Below are positions 43,564 through 52,767 of a DNA stretch of 64,000 bases, piece by piece. The translations under genes were made by a program, and so were the position numbers. The stretch spans positions 434,001 to 498,000 of the forward strand of contig NZ_RBXB01000002.1 of assembly GCF_003634775.1 (NCBI RefSeq), given 5' to 3'. Below the pieces are notes generated by a model, which was not told the origin of the DNA, searched no databases, and saw nothing but the letters and a program-made list of their open reading frames with translations. This stretch comes from Chryseobacterium defluvii. GTDB taxonomy: Bacteria; Bacteroidota; Bacteroidia; Flavobacteriales; Weeksellaceae. The stretch's first letter is position 1, and each line of letters opens with the position of its first letter.

Positions 43564-46500
43564 ATGTTAAATAGTAGGACAAGAAGTTTATTTTTGGCTT
43601 TGTTTTTAGTTCTTATCAGTAACTTTACTTTTTCCCAAGGTAGAGGTAAAACGGTAAGTACACAAAAAGCGACGGCTCAGACTATGAAAGCGGGAGCTTT
43701 TATAGATGTTAATACTCCTGGTTATCCTGAATCAAGCTATGGCATCACCCAATTAATAAAAGATGTTTTAATCAACGGCGGGTCCACATGTTCTACTGCC
43801 AATGTGAGTAATGTTGTAGTGTCTCCTAATCTGTCACCCAGTGACCAGAACCGTACCTGGGGATATTTCAATAAAGGGACAACCAATTTCCCGTTTGCAA
43901 AAGGTATCATACTTACTACCGGGCATGCAAGAAAAGCGGGTAATACTTTTCAGTCTCCTCAATTGGGAGATGTTTTCGGACATATAGGAGATCCTGATTT
44001 AGCGGCGGCTTTAGGTGTTAATAATAACTCATTGAATGACGCAACTTATATAGAATTCGACTTTGTACCTACTTCTACGGAAGTTAAGTTCAGATATTTA
44101 TTTGCTTCGGAAGAATATGAAGGAAACTTTCCTTGTACTATTACGGACGGGTTCGCACTCTTATTAAAAAAAGTAGGGGACCCTACTTATACGAACCTTG
44201 CAGTCCTTCCTGGAGGAGCGGGACCTGTAAGTGTAACGAATATCGTTCCTGCAACGTATGCTTGCGGACCTAAAAATGCAGCTTATTTCGGTGGTCAAAA
44301 CACTACTAATATAGAAACCAATTTCAGTGGCCGGACCATACCACTAACAGCTCAGGCCACGGTAATTCCGGGACAGACGTATCATTTTAAAATGGTTTTG
44401 GCGGATTATGATGACTCCAACTATGATTCCGGGGTTTTCCTTGAAGCCGGATCTTTTGATATTGGAGTCCAGATATTAAATTCTGCAGGTGTAGCCCTTC
44501 CACCTTCTATCAATGTTTGTGACAATACACCACAAACTTTTACAGCTTCAGCACAAATTCCGAATGCAACCTATCAGTGGTTGCTTAACAATAATCCTAT
44601 TCCGGGAGCAAATTCAATAAGCTATACCGCTACGCAACCGGGATTATATACCGTTCAGGTTTTCATTCCGGGAAACACGTGCCCTGGAACAGCAAGCATT
44701 ACTATTGTAGGAGGAACTTCCCCTACAGTTCAAGACACTACACTAACCACTTGTTATGTTGCAGGAAACGTTACATTTAATTTAACCTCAGCGCAACCTT
44801 CAATCAGTACTACTCCGGGAGCTACATTTGCCTATTATGTCAGTCAGGCAGATGCCAATGCCGGAAATACGAATACTATTGCTACTCCTACGGCTTATTC
44901 AAGTCCTGGAGGACAAACAATATATGTTCTCGTTAAAAACGGATTCTGTTCCAAAGTAGCCCAGCTCCATCTGGTAAAAGCACCTCAGATGACGGCTACC
45001 ATTGCAGCACCAACTCCTTTGACCTGTACTAATTCTCAGATAACATTAAATGCTTCTGCTTCCGTATATCCTGCAGGATCTACTTTTAGCTGGACTACTA
45101 CAGGAGGAAATATTGTTTCAGGGGGAAATACTTTAAACCCTGTGGTGAATGCGGCAGGAACTTATACCTTAACAATTTCTAATACTTACCAACCAGGAAA
45201 TGTCAATTGTACCGCTACTTCAACAGTAACAGTTGTCGGGGACAGCGCACCACCTACTACAGGACTTACAGCTACTAAAGTACTTATTTGTGCGGGAGAA
45301 ACCGTAACGTTAACGGCAACCGGTGGGGCAACTTATAACTGGGCATCATTACCAGGTTCAGGAAATACGCAAACAGTTACACCTACAACTACAACTACTT
45401 ATACTGTAACAGCGGTGGGGGCAAATGGTTGTGTTTCTCAAAATCCGGCTACCATTACCATAGAGGTTTCTCAGCCTATTACTGTGCAAAATGCTTCATT
45501 GCTTAAATGCTATGAACCTGGAAATATTATCTACGACTTAACTTCAGCTCAATCGCAAATTACAACAGCAACGGGAGTTACATTTGCTTATTATGTAAGT
45601 CAGGCTGATGCCAACGCGGGAAATACCAATACCATTGCAACTCCAACAACTTATTCAAGTCCTGGAGGACAAACAGTGTATGTACTGGTGAAAAACGGGG
45701 GCTGTAGTTATGTGGTTTCTTTACAGCTACTGAAAACTGCTGAAACTACTTTAACAATAGCAACTCCACAAACGATAACATGTACAACCACTCAGATAAC
45801 ATTGAATGCCTCTGCTTCGGTAATTCCTGCAGGATCCACCATAGCATGGACGACTACGGGAGGAAATATTGTTTCAGGAGCCAATACTTTAACTCCGGTT
45901 GTAAATGCTGGAGGAACCTATACTTTAACCGTTCAGAATACTACCCAGCCTGCAAATTTAACTTGTACTTATACGGCAAGTGTAACAGTGACCGAGGATA
46001 AAGTTCTCCCGGTTGCTGCACTTACCTCATCACAACCGCAAATATGTGTGGGGGAATCGGTAACATTAACGGCTACGGGTGGAGCGACCTATAACTGGAC
46101 AGGCTTACCGGGTACGGGAAGTACTCAGGTTGTATCACCAACAGTAACAACAACATATACAGTGTATGCAGTAGGTGCTAACGGATGTGTTTCTGCAAAT
46201 CCTGCTACCGTAACAGTTATAGTAGGCCCGCCAACAGTAACTGTGGCTGCGTCAAAATCTAAAATATGTGCCGGTGAATCGGTAACGCTAACGGCCTCGG
46301 GAGGTATTACTTATAACTGGGTCGGATTAACAGGGAATGGTAATACTCAGGTGGTTACCCCTACTACAACCACTACTTATTCAGTGTATGCATTGGGTGG
46401 AAACGGATGTAGTTCTGTAAATCCTGCTACGATCACCATTGAAGTGGTTCCTGCTATTACTTCCACCTTACAGGATGTATATGTATGTGTAGGAGATTCA

Positions 46501-47148
46501 GGTACTTTAGATGCAGGTGCCGGACCTGGTTATACCTATTTATGGAGTACAGGAGCAACCACTCAAACAATTACCACCAATGTTGTAGGGACCTATACGG
46601 TGACGATCAGCAATGGGGTTTGTTCTAAAACGTTCTCTGCCCAGTTGTTGAATCCTGATCTTCCGAAGTTTACCAATGTAGTTTATGATAATCATGTTCT
46701 GACTCTTACGGCTTCAAATCCTACCGGTGGAGTTTTGGAATATTCTATTGATGGTGGAGTAACATGGCAGACATCAAATATTTTCTATAATGTGTTGGAT
46801 AATACCAATTATAATATGATGGTAAGGGTAAAAGATGCAAAATGCAGCACTTCTCTAAGCTATTACACATTTGTGATCAGCAATGCCATCACACCAAATC
46901 AGGATGGTATCAATGATGGAATTGATTTCTCGGGAATAAGCGGTTATAATAATTTTGCGGCTTCTATTTTCGATAGATATGGAGCAGAATTATTCAAAGC
47001 TTCAAAATCCGAGACCGTTTGGAGAGGAACGCTTAAGGGAATGAATATACCAACGGCGACCTATTGGTACAGGGTACAATGGGAAAATCCGGCCAGTAAG
47101 AAGCTTGAGCTTCGATCAGGATGGATATTACTGAAAAACAGAAATTAG
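43564..47148 (+). CDS. Choice-of-anchor L surface protein 2, enlarged by an internal duplication, T9SS type B
   Basis: 1194 residues. Signal peptide 1-~26 (ends NFTFSQ), choice-of-anchor L domain ~35-300 (GAFIDVNTPGY, RYLFASEEYEGNFPC, GRTIPLTAQATVIPG), then Ig-like modules and a type B T9SS tail over the last ~95 residues (ITPNQDGINDGIDF ... IFDRYGAELFKAS ... GWILLKNRN). It is about 410 residues longer than its neighbours. Most of that comes from a 252-residue block present twice in tandem (each copy: CY-x-GN ... TFAYYVSQADANAGNTNTIA ... TWTTTGGNIVSG ... TLTATGGATYNW), plus an extra ICAGESVTLTASGG unit. Surface-exposed, T9SS-exported; ligand unknown. Monocistronic. Confidence 0.88.
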   Translation: MLNSRTRSLFLALFLVLISNFTFSQGRGKTVSTQKATAQTMKAGAFIDVNTPGYPESSYGITQLIKDVLINGGSTCSTANVSNVVVSPNLSPSDQNRTWGYFNKGTTNFPFAKGIILTTGHARKAGNTFQSPQLGDVFGHIGDPDLAAALGVNNNSLNDATYIEFDFVPTSTEVKFRYLFASEEYEGNFPCTITDGFALLLKKVGDPTYTNLAVLPGGAGPVSVTNIVPATYACGPKNAAYFGGQNTTNIETNFSGRTIPLTAQATVIPGQTYHFKMVLADYDDSNYDSGVFLEAGSFDIGVQILNSAGVALPPSINVCDNTPQTFTASAQIPNATYQWLLNNNPIPGANSISYTATQPGLYTVQVFIPGNTCPGTASITIVGGTSPTVQDTTLTTCYVAGNVTFNLTSAQPSISTTPGATFAYYVSQADANAGNTNTIATPTAYSSPGGQTIYVLVKNGFCSKVAQLHLVKAPQMTATIAAPTPLTCTNSQITLNASASVYPAGSTFSWTTTGGNIVSGGNTLNPVVNAAGTYTLTISNTYQPGNVNCTATSTVTVVGDSAPPTTGLTATKVLICAGETVTLTATGGATYNWASLPGSGNTQTVTPTTTTTYTVTAVGANGCVSQNPATITIEVSQPITVQNASLLKCYEPGNIIYDLTSAQSQITTATGVTFAYYVSQADANAGNTNTIATPTTYSSPGGQTVYVLVKNGGCSYVVSLQLLKTAETTLTIATPQTITCTTTQITLNASASVIPAGSTIAWTTTGGNIVSGANTLTPVVNAGGTYTLTVQNTTQPANLTCTYTASVTVTEDKVLPVAALTSSQPQICVGESVTLTATGGATYNWTGLPGTGSTQVVSPTVTTTYTVYAVGANGCVSANPATVTVIVGPPTVTVAASKSKICAGESVTLTASGGITYNWVGLTGNGNTQVVTPTTTTTYSVYALGGNGCSSVNPATITIEVVPAITSTLQDVYVCVGDSGTLDAGAGPGYTYLWSTGATTQTITTNVVGTYTVTISNGVCSKTFSAQLLNPDLPKFTNVVYDNHVLTLTASNPTGGVLEYSIDGGVTWQTSNIFYNVLDNTNYNMMVRVKDAKCSTSLSYYTFVISNAITPNQDGINDGIDFSGISGYNNFAASIFDRYGAELFKASKSETVWRGTLKGMNIPTATYWYRVQWENPASKKLELRSGWILLKNRN
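44741..46252 (+). repeat. 756-nt tandem duplication inside choice-of-anchor-L protein 2
   Basis: Matching points give the same offset: GCTACATTTG at 44821 against GTTACATTTG at 45577, and TTAACGGC at 45310 against 46066, both exactly 756 nt apart (252 codons). The copies are approximately 44741-45496 and 45497-46252; the outer edges are estimates. Confidence 0.85.
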
Positions 47149-47151
47149 AAT

Positions 47152-47182
47152 AAAAAAGGCGTCTCAATAAGACGCCTTTTTT
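47152..47182 (+). terminator. Terminator behind choice-of-anchor-L protein 2
   Basis: A strong stem (AAAAAAGGCGTCT / AGACGCCTTTTTT) with a 5-base loop begins 4 bases after the stop codon and runs into a long T-stretch. Confidence 0.9.
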
Positions 47183-47237
47183 ATTTTTTTAGTCATAAAA
47201 AAAGTTAAATATTGGTGCGATATATTCAAAAAAAAAT

Positions 47238-47245
47238 TAAATTTG
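47238..47245 (+). promoter_or_regulatory. -7 box of choice-of-anchor-L protein 3
   Basis: TAAATTTG, 16 bases upstream of the ATG at 47262; TTG at 47212-47214 lies 23 bases upstream as a possible -33 element. All three paralogues keep the same 16-base distance from -7 box to ATG. Confidence 0.5.
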
Positions 47246-47261
47246 TTAAAACGAAAATATT

Positions 47262-49625
47262 ATGAATAGAAATCTACTGTTTTTTTTCTTTTTATTAATT
47301 ACACCATCCTTTCTATTTTCTCAGAATCTACCTAGGAAACCTCAGAAAGAACAAGCTTCGGCATTATCAATGAAAGCAGGAGCTTTTATTGATATTAATG
47401 CAGCGAGTTATGCTGAAAGTAGTTTTACCATCACACAATTAGTGAAAGATGTTCTGATCTCTTCGGGAACAAATTCCTGTATAACTCCAAATGTTTCTAA
47501 TGTCGTGGTAAGTCCTAACCTTCCGGTAGGGAATGCCAACAGGTCTTGGGGATATTTCCATAAAGGAACTACCAATTTCCCTTTTAAAGATGGGATTGTA
47601 TTATCTACGGGATATGCAGTGAAAGGAGGGAACTCGTTAAATGCCGGGACATTAGGGGATGATTTACCAACGGGAAGTGATCCGGATTTAGTGGCGGCTA
47701 CCAACCCTACGGGAACCCTGAATGATGCTGTAATTTTAGAGTTTGATTTTGTACCGACTTCCAGCCAGGTGAAATTTAATTATTTGTTTGCTTCTGAAGA
47801 ATATACGGGAAGCTTTCCTTGTAGCTTCTCAGATGCTTTTGCATTATTGCTAAAACCTGTTGCGGGCGGTCCTTATGTTAATATGGCTGTACTGCCTAGT
47901 GGTGCAGGACCTGTGAGTGTGACCAACATTCACCCTGCTACTCAGTTCAGTGGTGCGCCGCTAAGCTGTGGAGCAGCAAATCCAACATTTTTTGGAGGAT
48001 ATAATACAACTAATATTGAAACGAACTTTAATGGAAGAACAATTCCGCTTACTGCAACAGCAACTGTAGTTCCGGGACAGGCTTATCACTTCAAAATGGT
48101 GTTGGCTGATGCCCTTGACAGTTCTTATGATTCTGCGGTATTCTTAGAAGGTGGTTCTTTCAACATTGGTGTGGAGCTTCTTGATAATAACGGAGCGACA
48201 TTACCGGCAGAAATTAATGTTTGTGATAATGTTCCTCAAGTATTGACAGCTTCTGTGAGTGACCCTATTATGACATTCCAGTGGTTCTTTAATGGAGCTC
48301 CAATACCTGGAGCCACTACCAATACTATTACGGCTGTTCAGCCAGGAACGTATACTATTGAAGTAAGTGTCCCTGGAAATCCTTGTCCGGGAACTGCATC
48401 TATTCAGATTCATGGAGGTACAACGCCATTAGCTCAAGATGCGACCTTGCTGCTCTGTACCACGCCGGATATAACGACCTTTGATTTGACTAATGCTATG
48501 TCATCCATAAGCCCAACACCAGGCTCTGTATTTTATTTTTATGAAGTTCAGGCTGATGCACAGGCTCAGAATGGTAACTATATTCAGAATATCCTGAACT
48601 ATAACGGAACAGACGGACAAATTTTATATGTAGTTGTCTCCAATGGCGGTTTCTGTAGTAAGCTTGTCGAATTGAAGCTATTAAAAGAAGCTACTCCTGT
48701 GGCTCACCTTACTTCTTCAAGAATAAAAGTTTGTCCGGGAGAAACGGTGAACTTTGTAGCATCAGGAGGAAATACTTATTTATGGAATAATTTCCCGGGT
48801 ACAGGTAATGCTCAAACGGCAACACTTTATCAGACAACAACATTTACGGTATATGCTCTTGGACCAAAAGGATGTAAATCTTTACAACCAGCTACTGTAA
48901 CAGTAGAAGTTACCCCTGAAATTACATCTCCATTAAAAGATGAGGAAATGTGTATTGGAGACAGAATTACTCTTGATGCAGGAGCTGGACCCAACTATAA
49001 ATATCTATGGAGCACAGGTGCCACTACACAGACTATTAATGTAGATCAAATAGGCGTTTATACGGTGACTATCGACAACGGATATTGTACAAAAACTTTC
49101 ACATCGAAAGTAATGGCTGCTGCTCAACCTTATATCACCAATCTGCAGTATGGAAATAATACATTAACGATCACTGCTCAAAATACTTCAATCAATAATA
49201 TCTACGGAACTCTGGAGTATTCTATTGATAACGGTATTTCATGGCAGGAATCGAATGTATTTACTAATCTGTTGAATAATACAACTTACCACATTCAGGT
49301 TAGAATAAAAGGTACCCACTGTACCGGAGAGATTGAATTCTATACTTTACATATCAACAACCTGATTACTCCTAACCAGGATGGTGTGAATGATGTCCTA
49401 GATCTTACTGCTTTTGGAGACTTCCAGAACTTCAGCGGATCTATCTACGACAGATATGGGGTGGAAATGTTCAGATTCTCAAAAGAAACTCCGATCTGGG
49501 ATGGTTCAGTAGGAGGCAAGAGACTTCCGACAGCTACTTACTGGTACAAGTTCAATTTTGAGTATCCGAAATCAAAAACTCAGATGAACTGGTCCGGATG
49601 GATTATGCTGAAAAACAGAGAATAA
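47262..49625 (+). CDS. Choice-of-anchor L surface protein 3 with T9SS type B domain
   Basis: 787 residues. Signal peptide 1-~20 (LLITPSFLFSQ). The choice-of-anchor L domain (~30-300) has the same landmarks as in the two paralogues (GAFIDINAASYAESS, FNYLFASEEYTGSFPC, GRTIPLTATATVVPG), then Ig-like modules (TFQWFFNGAPIPGA, YLWNNFPGTGNAQT, YLWSTGATTQT) and the type B T9SS tail (ITPNQDGVNDVLDL ... IYDRYGVEMFRFS ... GWIMLKNRE). It is closest in layout to paralogue 1, with which it shares the CTTP-DITTF / CTTPTVSNF segment that paralogue 2 lacks. Exported by T9SS and probably bound to the cell surface; role in adhesion or gliding matrix is inference. Confidence 0.88.
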   Translation: MNRNLLFFFFLLITPSFLFSQNLPRKPQKEQASALSMKAGAFIDINAASYAESSFTITQLVKDVLISSGTNSCITPNVSNVVVSPNLPVGNANRSWGYFHKGTTNFPFKDGIVLSTGYAVKGGNSLNAGTLGDDLPTGSDPDLVAATNPTGTLNDAVILEFDFVPTSSQVKFNYLFASEEYTGSFPCSFSDAFALLLKPVAGGPYVNMAVLPSGAGPVSVTNIHPATQFSGAPLSCGAANPTFFGGYNTTNIETNFNGRTIPLTATATVVPGQAYHFKMVLADALDSSYDSAVFLEGGSFNIGVELLDNNGATLPAEINVCDNVPQVLTASVSDPIMTFQWFFNGAPIPGATTNTITAVQPGTYTIEVSVPGNPCPGTASIQIHGGTTPLAQDATLLLCTTPDITTFDLTNAMSSISPTPGSVFYFYEVQADAQAQNGNYIQNILNYNGTDGQILYVVVSNGGFCSKLVELKLLKEATPVAHLTSSRIKVCPGETVNFVASGGNTYLWNNFPGTGNAQTATLYQTTTFTVYALGPKGCKSLQPATVTVEVTPEITSPLKDEEMCIGDRITLDAGAGPNYKYLWSTGATTQTINVDQIGVYTVTIDNGYCTKTFTSKVMAAAQPYITNLQYGNNTLTITAQNTSINNIYGTLEYSIDNGISWQESNVFTNLLNNTTYHIQVRIKGTHCTGEIEFYTLHINNLITPNQDGVNDVLDLTAFGDFQNFSGSIYDRYGVEMFRFSKETPIWDGSVGGKRLPTATYWYKFNFEYPKSKTQMNWSGWIMLKNRE

Positions 49626-49646
49626 CGTAATAAAAGATGATGCAAT

Positions 49647-49677
49647 AAAAAAGCCTTTCATATCGAAAGGCTTTTTT
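49647..49677. terminator. Bidirectional terminator between anchor-L protein 3 and rsmA
   Basis: A 13-bp stem (AAAAAAGCCTTTC / GAAAGGCTTTTTT) with a 5-base loop sits between the convergent stops at 49625 and 49682. Confidence 0.9.
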
Positions 49678-49681
49678 ATTT

Positions 49682-50452
49682 TTATTGATTTGCTTTCCAG
49701 AGAGCAGCAAACCCGATAAAGTCTGTTACACTTAGCTCCTCTGCTCTTTTATCCAAAAACTCATGGGTTTTTAAAGCTTCAGGAATAGTCAGGACCTTTA
49801 ATGCATTGGACAGTTTCTTTCTCCTCTGATTAAACCCGGCCTTTACAATTTGTTTAAATAGAATTTCATTTCCCGCAAGGCCTTCTTTCGGATTTCTTGT
49901 CAGCCTGATAACTCCGGATTTTACTTTCGGAGGAGGGTTAAATACGTTCTCATGAACAGTGAAAAGATATGAAGTATCATAATAAGCCTGCACAAGAACA
50001 GAAAGAATTCCATAGTCCTTCGTTCTTGGAACCGCCGCAGTTCTTTCAGCTACCTCTTTCTGAAACATGCCTACCATTTCAGGAATCAGTTCATAATGAT
50101 CAATAATCTGAAATAAAATTTGTGAAGAAATATTATAAGGGAAATTTCCTATAATGGCAATTTGCTCATCATTCACAAATGAAAAATCCTGCTTCAGAAA
50201 ATCACCTACAAAGGTTTTTTCGGTAATGATAGAATAGTTGTTCTTAAGGTATTCTATCGACTCTTTGTCTATTTCCGCGAGGTAAATATGTTGATCTTTT
50301 TCTAAAAGATATTTAGTAAGAACACCCATTCCGGGACCCACTTCCATAACATTTTTATAGTTGTTGAAGCTTAAACCTTCTACAATTTTTCTAGCGATGT
50401 TCTCATCGGTCAAAAAGTGTTGACCGAGATGCTTTTTTGCTTTTACACTCAA
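49682..50452 (-). CDS. rsmA: 16S rRNA (adenine-N6,N6)-dimethyltransferase
   Basis: 256 residues. The KsgA/RsmA landmarks are complete: KKHLGQHFLTDENIARKIV at the N-terminus, the SAM-binding VGPGMGVLTKYLL, the catalytic GNFPYNISSQIL, and the C-terminal helical domain (FNQRRKKLSNALK). It dimethylates two adjacent adenines in the 3' terminal helix 45 loop of 16S rRNA during small-subunit assembly. It is divergent from ftsX 91 bases away, a layout I recall as common in Flavobacteriia. Confidence 0.96.
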   Translation of the reverse strand: MSVKAKKHLGQHFLTDENIARKIVEGLSFNNYKNVMEVGPGMGVLTKYLLEKDQHIYLAEIDKESIEYLKNNYSIITEKTFVGDFLKQDFSFVNDEQIAIIGNFPYNISSQILFQIIDHYELIPEMVGMFQKEVAERTAAVPRTKDYGILSVLVQAYYDTSYLFTVHENVFNPPPKVKSGVIRLTRNPKEGLAGNEILFKQIVKAGFNQRRKKLSNALKVLTIPEALKTHEFLDKRAEELSVTDFIGFAALWKANQ

Positions 50453-50543
50453 TGTTTTTTATGATTTTGTTAACAATGATTTTCCAATATTGGTCCCAAA
50501 TTTCGGAAGATTTTTTCTATTTTAGCCAAAAATTTTAATATTA

Positions 50544-51443
50544 ATGGCTAAATCTGTAGATGAATTTAATAAGAAAAGGCTTCGGTCCAGCAATATTACT
50601 GTAGTAATAAGTATTGCCTTAGTGTTATTTTTGTTGGGATTAATGGGATTGATTTTAATAAATGCTCAGAAATATTCCGACTATATCAAAGAACAACTGG
50701 TTGTGAACGCCTACTTTGATGAAAACTATGAAGCTAAAGATTCTTTGAAAATTGCTAAACTTGAAGAGGAAACTTTCAAAAAAATACAGACTTTGGCGCC
50801 CGTAAAAAAGGCTACTTATATTTCAAGAGAAATGGCATCTCAGGAAGCTAAAAAGAGTATGGGGATTGATGCGGATGCGCTTTTTGAAGAAAATATATTT
50901 CCTTCATCCATAGAAGTGGCTTTAAAACCTGAATACGTAGACCCGGCTAAAATTGATGAGGCCATCAAAATAATCAAATCCGTACCAGGAATTGTGGATG
51001 TTAAAAACGACAGTACCTTAATGGTGGAGGTTTATAACAACCTAACCAAGATCCTGAGATGGATCCTGGGATTTTCTATTTTATTCCTGATTCTGGCAGT
51101 GGTTCTAATTAATAATTCAATACGTCTGAAGATCTTCTCAAAAAGATTTATCATCAAGACTATGCAGCTGGTAGGAGCAAAAAGAAGATTTATTTTAAAA
51201 CCTTTTATCATTGAAGCGGTTGTTCTGGGTGCCATTGGTGCTGTAATAGGACTTCTTGCCTTATTCGGGGTCTGGTATTATTTTACCAATCAGATTGGTT
51301 CTGCTTTTGTACAGAATAATCAACAATACTTCTGGTTGATCTTGCTGGTACTTGGTGTTGGTATATTGATTACGGTTTTAAGTACCATTGTGGCAACCTG
51401 GAGATTCTTAAGAACAAACGTTGACGATTTATATTACTCTTAA
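50544..51443 (+). CDS. ftsX: Cell division protein FtsX (ABC transporter permease-like)
   Basis: 299 residues with four membrane helices: one at ~20-45, then a periplasmic extracellular domain (~50-165; NAYFDENYEAKDSLKIAKLEEE, SVPGIVDVKND), and three helices after ~170 (FSILFLILAVVLINNSIRL, EAVVLGAIGAVIGLLALFGVW, ILLVLGVGILITVLSTIV). FtsX partners with the FtsE ATPase to activate peptidoglycan hydrolases at the septum. ftsE is not in this window. Directly followed two bases later by the DUF3098 gene, then uppP and truB. Confidence 0.93.
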   Translation: MAKSVDEFNKKRLRSSNITVVISIALVLFLLGLMGLILINAQKYSDYIKEQLVVNAYFDENYEAKDSLKIAKLEEETFKKIQTLAPVKKATYISREMASQEAKKSMGIDADALFEENIFPSSIEVALKPEYVDPAKIDEAIKIIKSVPGIVDVKNDSTLMVEVYNNLTKILRWILGFSILFLILAVVLINNSIRLKIFSKRFIIKTMQLVGAKRRFILKPFIIEAVVLGAIGAVIGLLALFGVWYYFTNQIGSAFVQNNQQYFWLILLVLGVGILITVLSTIVATWRFLRTNVDDLYYS

Positions 51444-51445
51444 TA

Positions 51446-51742
51446 ATGAGCAAAAAAACAAATAAATTTTCCGCTGCAGATTTTGGCACGGATGCTGAAG
51501 CCCCACAGGAACATCCTTTTTATTTCGGACAGCAGAATTTCAAATGGATGCTTATCGGTTTGGCATTTATTGTGGTGGGATTTCTTTTGATGATGGGTGC
51601 TGATGCAAATACCGTTGATGGAAAATTGGACCCTGATCAATGGAATGATGAAATCTTCTCTGTTCGCAGAATCAGGATTGCCCCGCTATTCATTGTTATT
51701 GGCTTTGCCATAGAGGTGTATGCGATTTTAAAAAGAAAATAA
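51446..51742 (+). CDS. DUF3098 family small membrane protein
   Basis: 98 residues, family length. Two membrane helices (FKWMLIGLAFIVVGFLLM about 30-50 and IAPLFIVIGFAIEVYAIL about 78-95) flank a conserved short loop (DQWNDEIFSVRRI). DUF3098 proteins are found in Bacteroidota next to ftsX and uppP, so a role in division or envelope growth is likely by context. It begins two bases after the ftsX stop and is probably translationally coupled to it. Confidence 0.92.
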   Translation: MSKKTNKFSAADFGTDAEAPQEHPFYFGQQNFKWMLIGLAFIVVGFLLMMGADANTVDGKLDPDQWNDEIFSVRRIRIAPLFIVIGFAIEVYAILKRK

Positions 51743-51760
51743 TAAATTTTTTGATTTAAG

Positions 51761-51894
51761 GATTAAAAGATTAAAGAATTAAAAGATCAGGCTACTGAAC
51801 ATTCATTTGGAAGCGTATTTAATAAATTAATTTATCTTTCATAATTAATGTTTTGACCCTATTGAAAATCTTTTAATTCTTTAATTTTTTAATC
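51761..51894. repeat. Facing arrays of an 8-bp repeat forming a 27-bp inverted repeat
   Basis: Left arm 51761-51787 is three units of GATTAAAA type; right arm 51868-51894 carries the complement (ATCTTTTA units) with a single mismatch over 27 bases and continues in further degenerate units to about 51907. The 80-base loop has no gene. It fills the gap between the DUF3098 gene and uppP. Confidence 0.75.
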
Positions 51895-51914
51895 TTTCAA
51901 TTTTTTGAAAGAAT

Positions 51915-52733
51915 ATGGATTTAATAAAAGCAATTATTATTGCCATTGTAGAAGGACTTACTGAATATTTGCCCATCTCTTCCACGGCACACATGGGGTT
52001 TACTGCAAATTTGCTGGGACTGCAGGATGATGAATTTCTAAAAATGTTTCAGGTTTCCATTCAATTTGGTGCCATCCTTTCTGTGGTGGTGGCTTATTGG
52101 AAAAAATTCTTTGATTTAAACAATATCAAATTTTACTATAAGCTGGGTTTTGCCGTTATACCGGCTTTGGTTTTAGGATATATCTTTGATGATAAAATAG
52201 AAGCGGTTCTTGGGAATCAGATCGCTATTTCCTCAGTGTTGGTATTAGGTGGAATTGTTTTATTGTTTGCGGATCGTTGGTTTAAAAATCCAAGGATTGA
52301 TGATGAAAAGGGAATTACTGTAAGAAATGCTATTACCATAGGCTTTTGGCAGTGTCTGGCAATGATGCCCGGAACCAGCCGGAGTGCAGCTTCCATTATC
52401 GGAGGTATGGCACAAGGACTAACCAGGAAGGCTGCTGCTGAATTTTCTTTCTTTTTAGCCGTTCCGACAATGCTGGCGGTTACCGTGTACTCGGTATTTC
52501 TCAAAACATGGGGTAAAGAAACCGGAAATCCGCAAAAAGGATATGAAATGATCCTGTCTTCACAAGATCATATCACCATTTTCATTGTAGGGAATATAGT
52601 AGCTTTTATTGTGGCTTTGATCGCCATTAAGGCATTTATAGGAATGCTCAACAAATATGGCTTCAAACCTTGGGGATGGTACCGTATTTTTGTTGGGATT
52701 GCTTTGTTGATCTATTTCTATTACTTTACATAA
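51915..52733 (+). CDS. uppP: Undecaprenyl-diphosphate phosphatase
   Basis: 272 residues, all hydrophobic helices. The two catalytic motifs are intact: EGLTEYLPISSTAHM near residue 13 and PGTSRSAASI near 155. It removes a phosphate from undecaprenyl diphosphate to recycle the lipid carrier for peptidoglycan and other envelope polymers, in the inner membrane. It follows the repeat element after the DUF3098 gene and is followed by truB 34 bases later. Confidence 0.96.
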   Translation: MDLIKAIIIAIVEGLTEYLPISSTAHMGFTANLLGLQDDEFLKMFQVSIQFGAILSVVVAYWKKFFDLNNIKFYYKLGFAVIPALVLGYIFDDKIEAVLGNQIAISSVLVLGGIVLLFADRWFKNPRIDDEKGITVRNAITIGFWQCLAMMPGTSRSAASIIGGMAQGLTRKAAAEFSFFLAVPTMLAVTVYSVFLKTWGKETGNPQKGYEMILSSQDHITIFIVGNIVAFIVALIAIKAFIGMLNKYGFKPWGWYRIFVGIALLIYFYYFT

Positions 52734-52767
52734 TGATCAATTACTTATTACCGATTATTCATAATTG

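Noticed and set aside
25851..49625. Genomic island or prophage
   Set aside because: Housekeeping genes (prfC, rdgB, rnz) are mixed in, and there is no integrase, transposase, tRNA boundary or phage structural gene.
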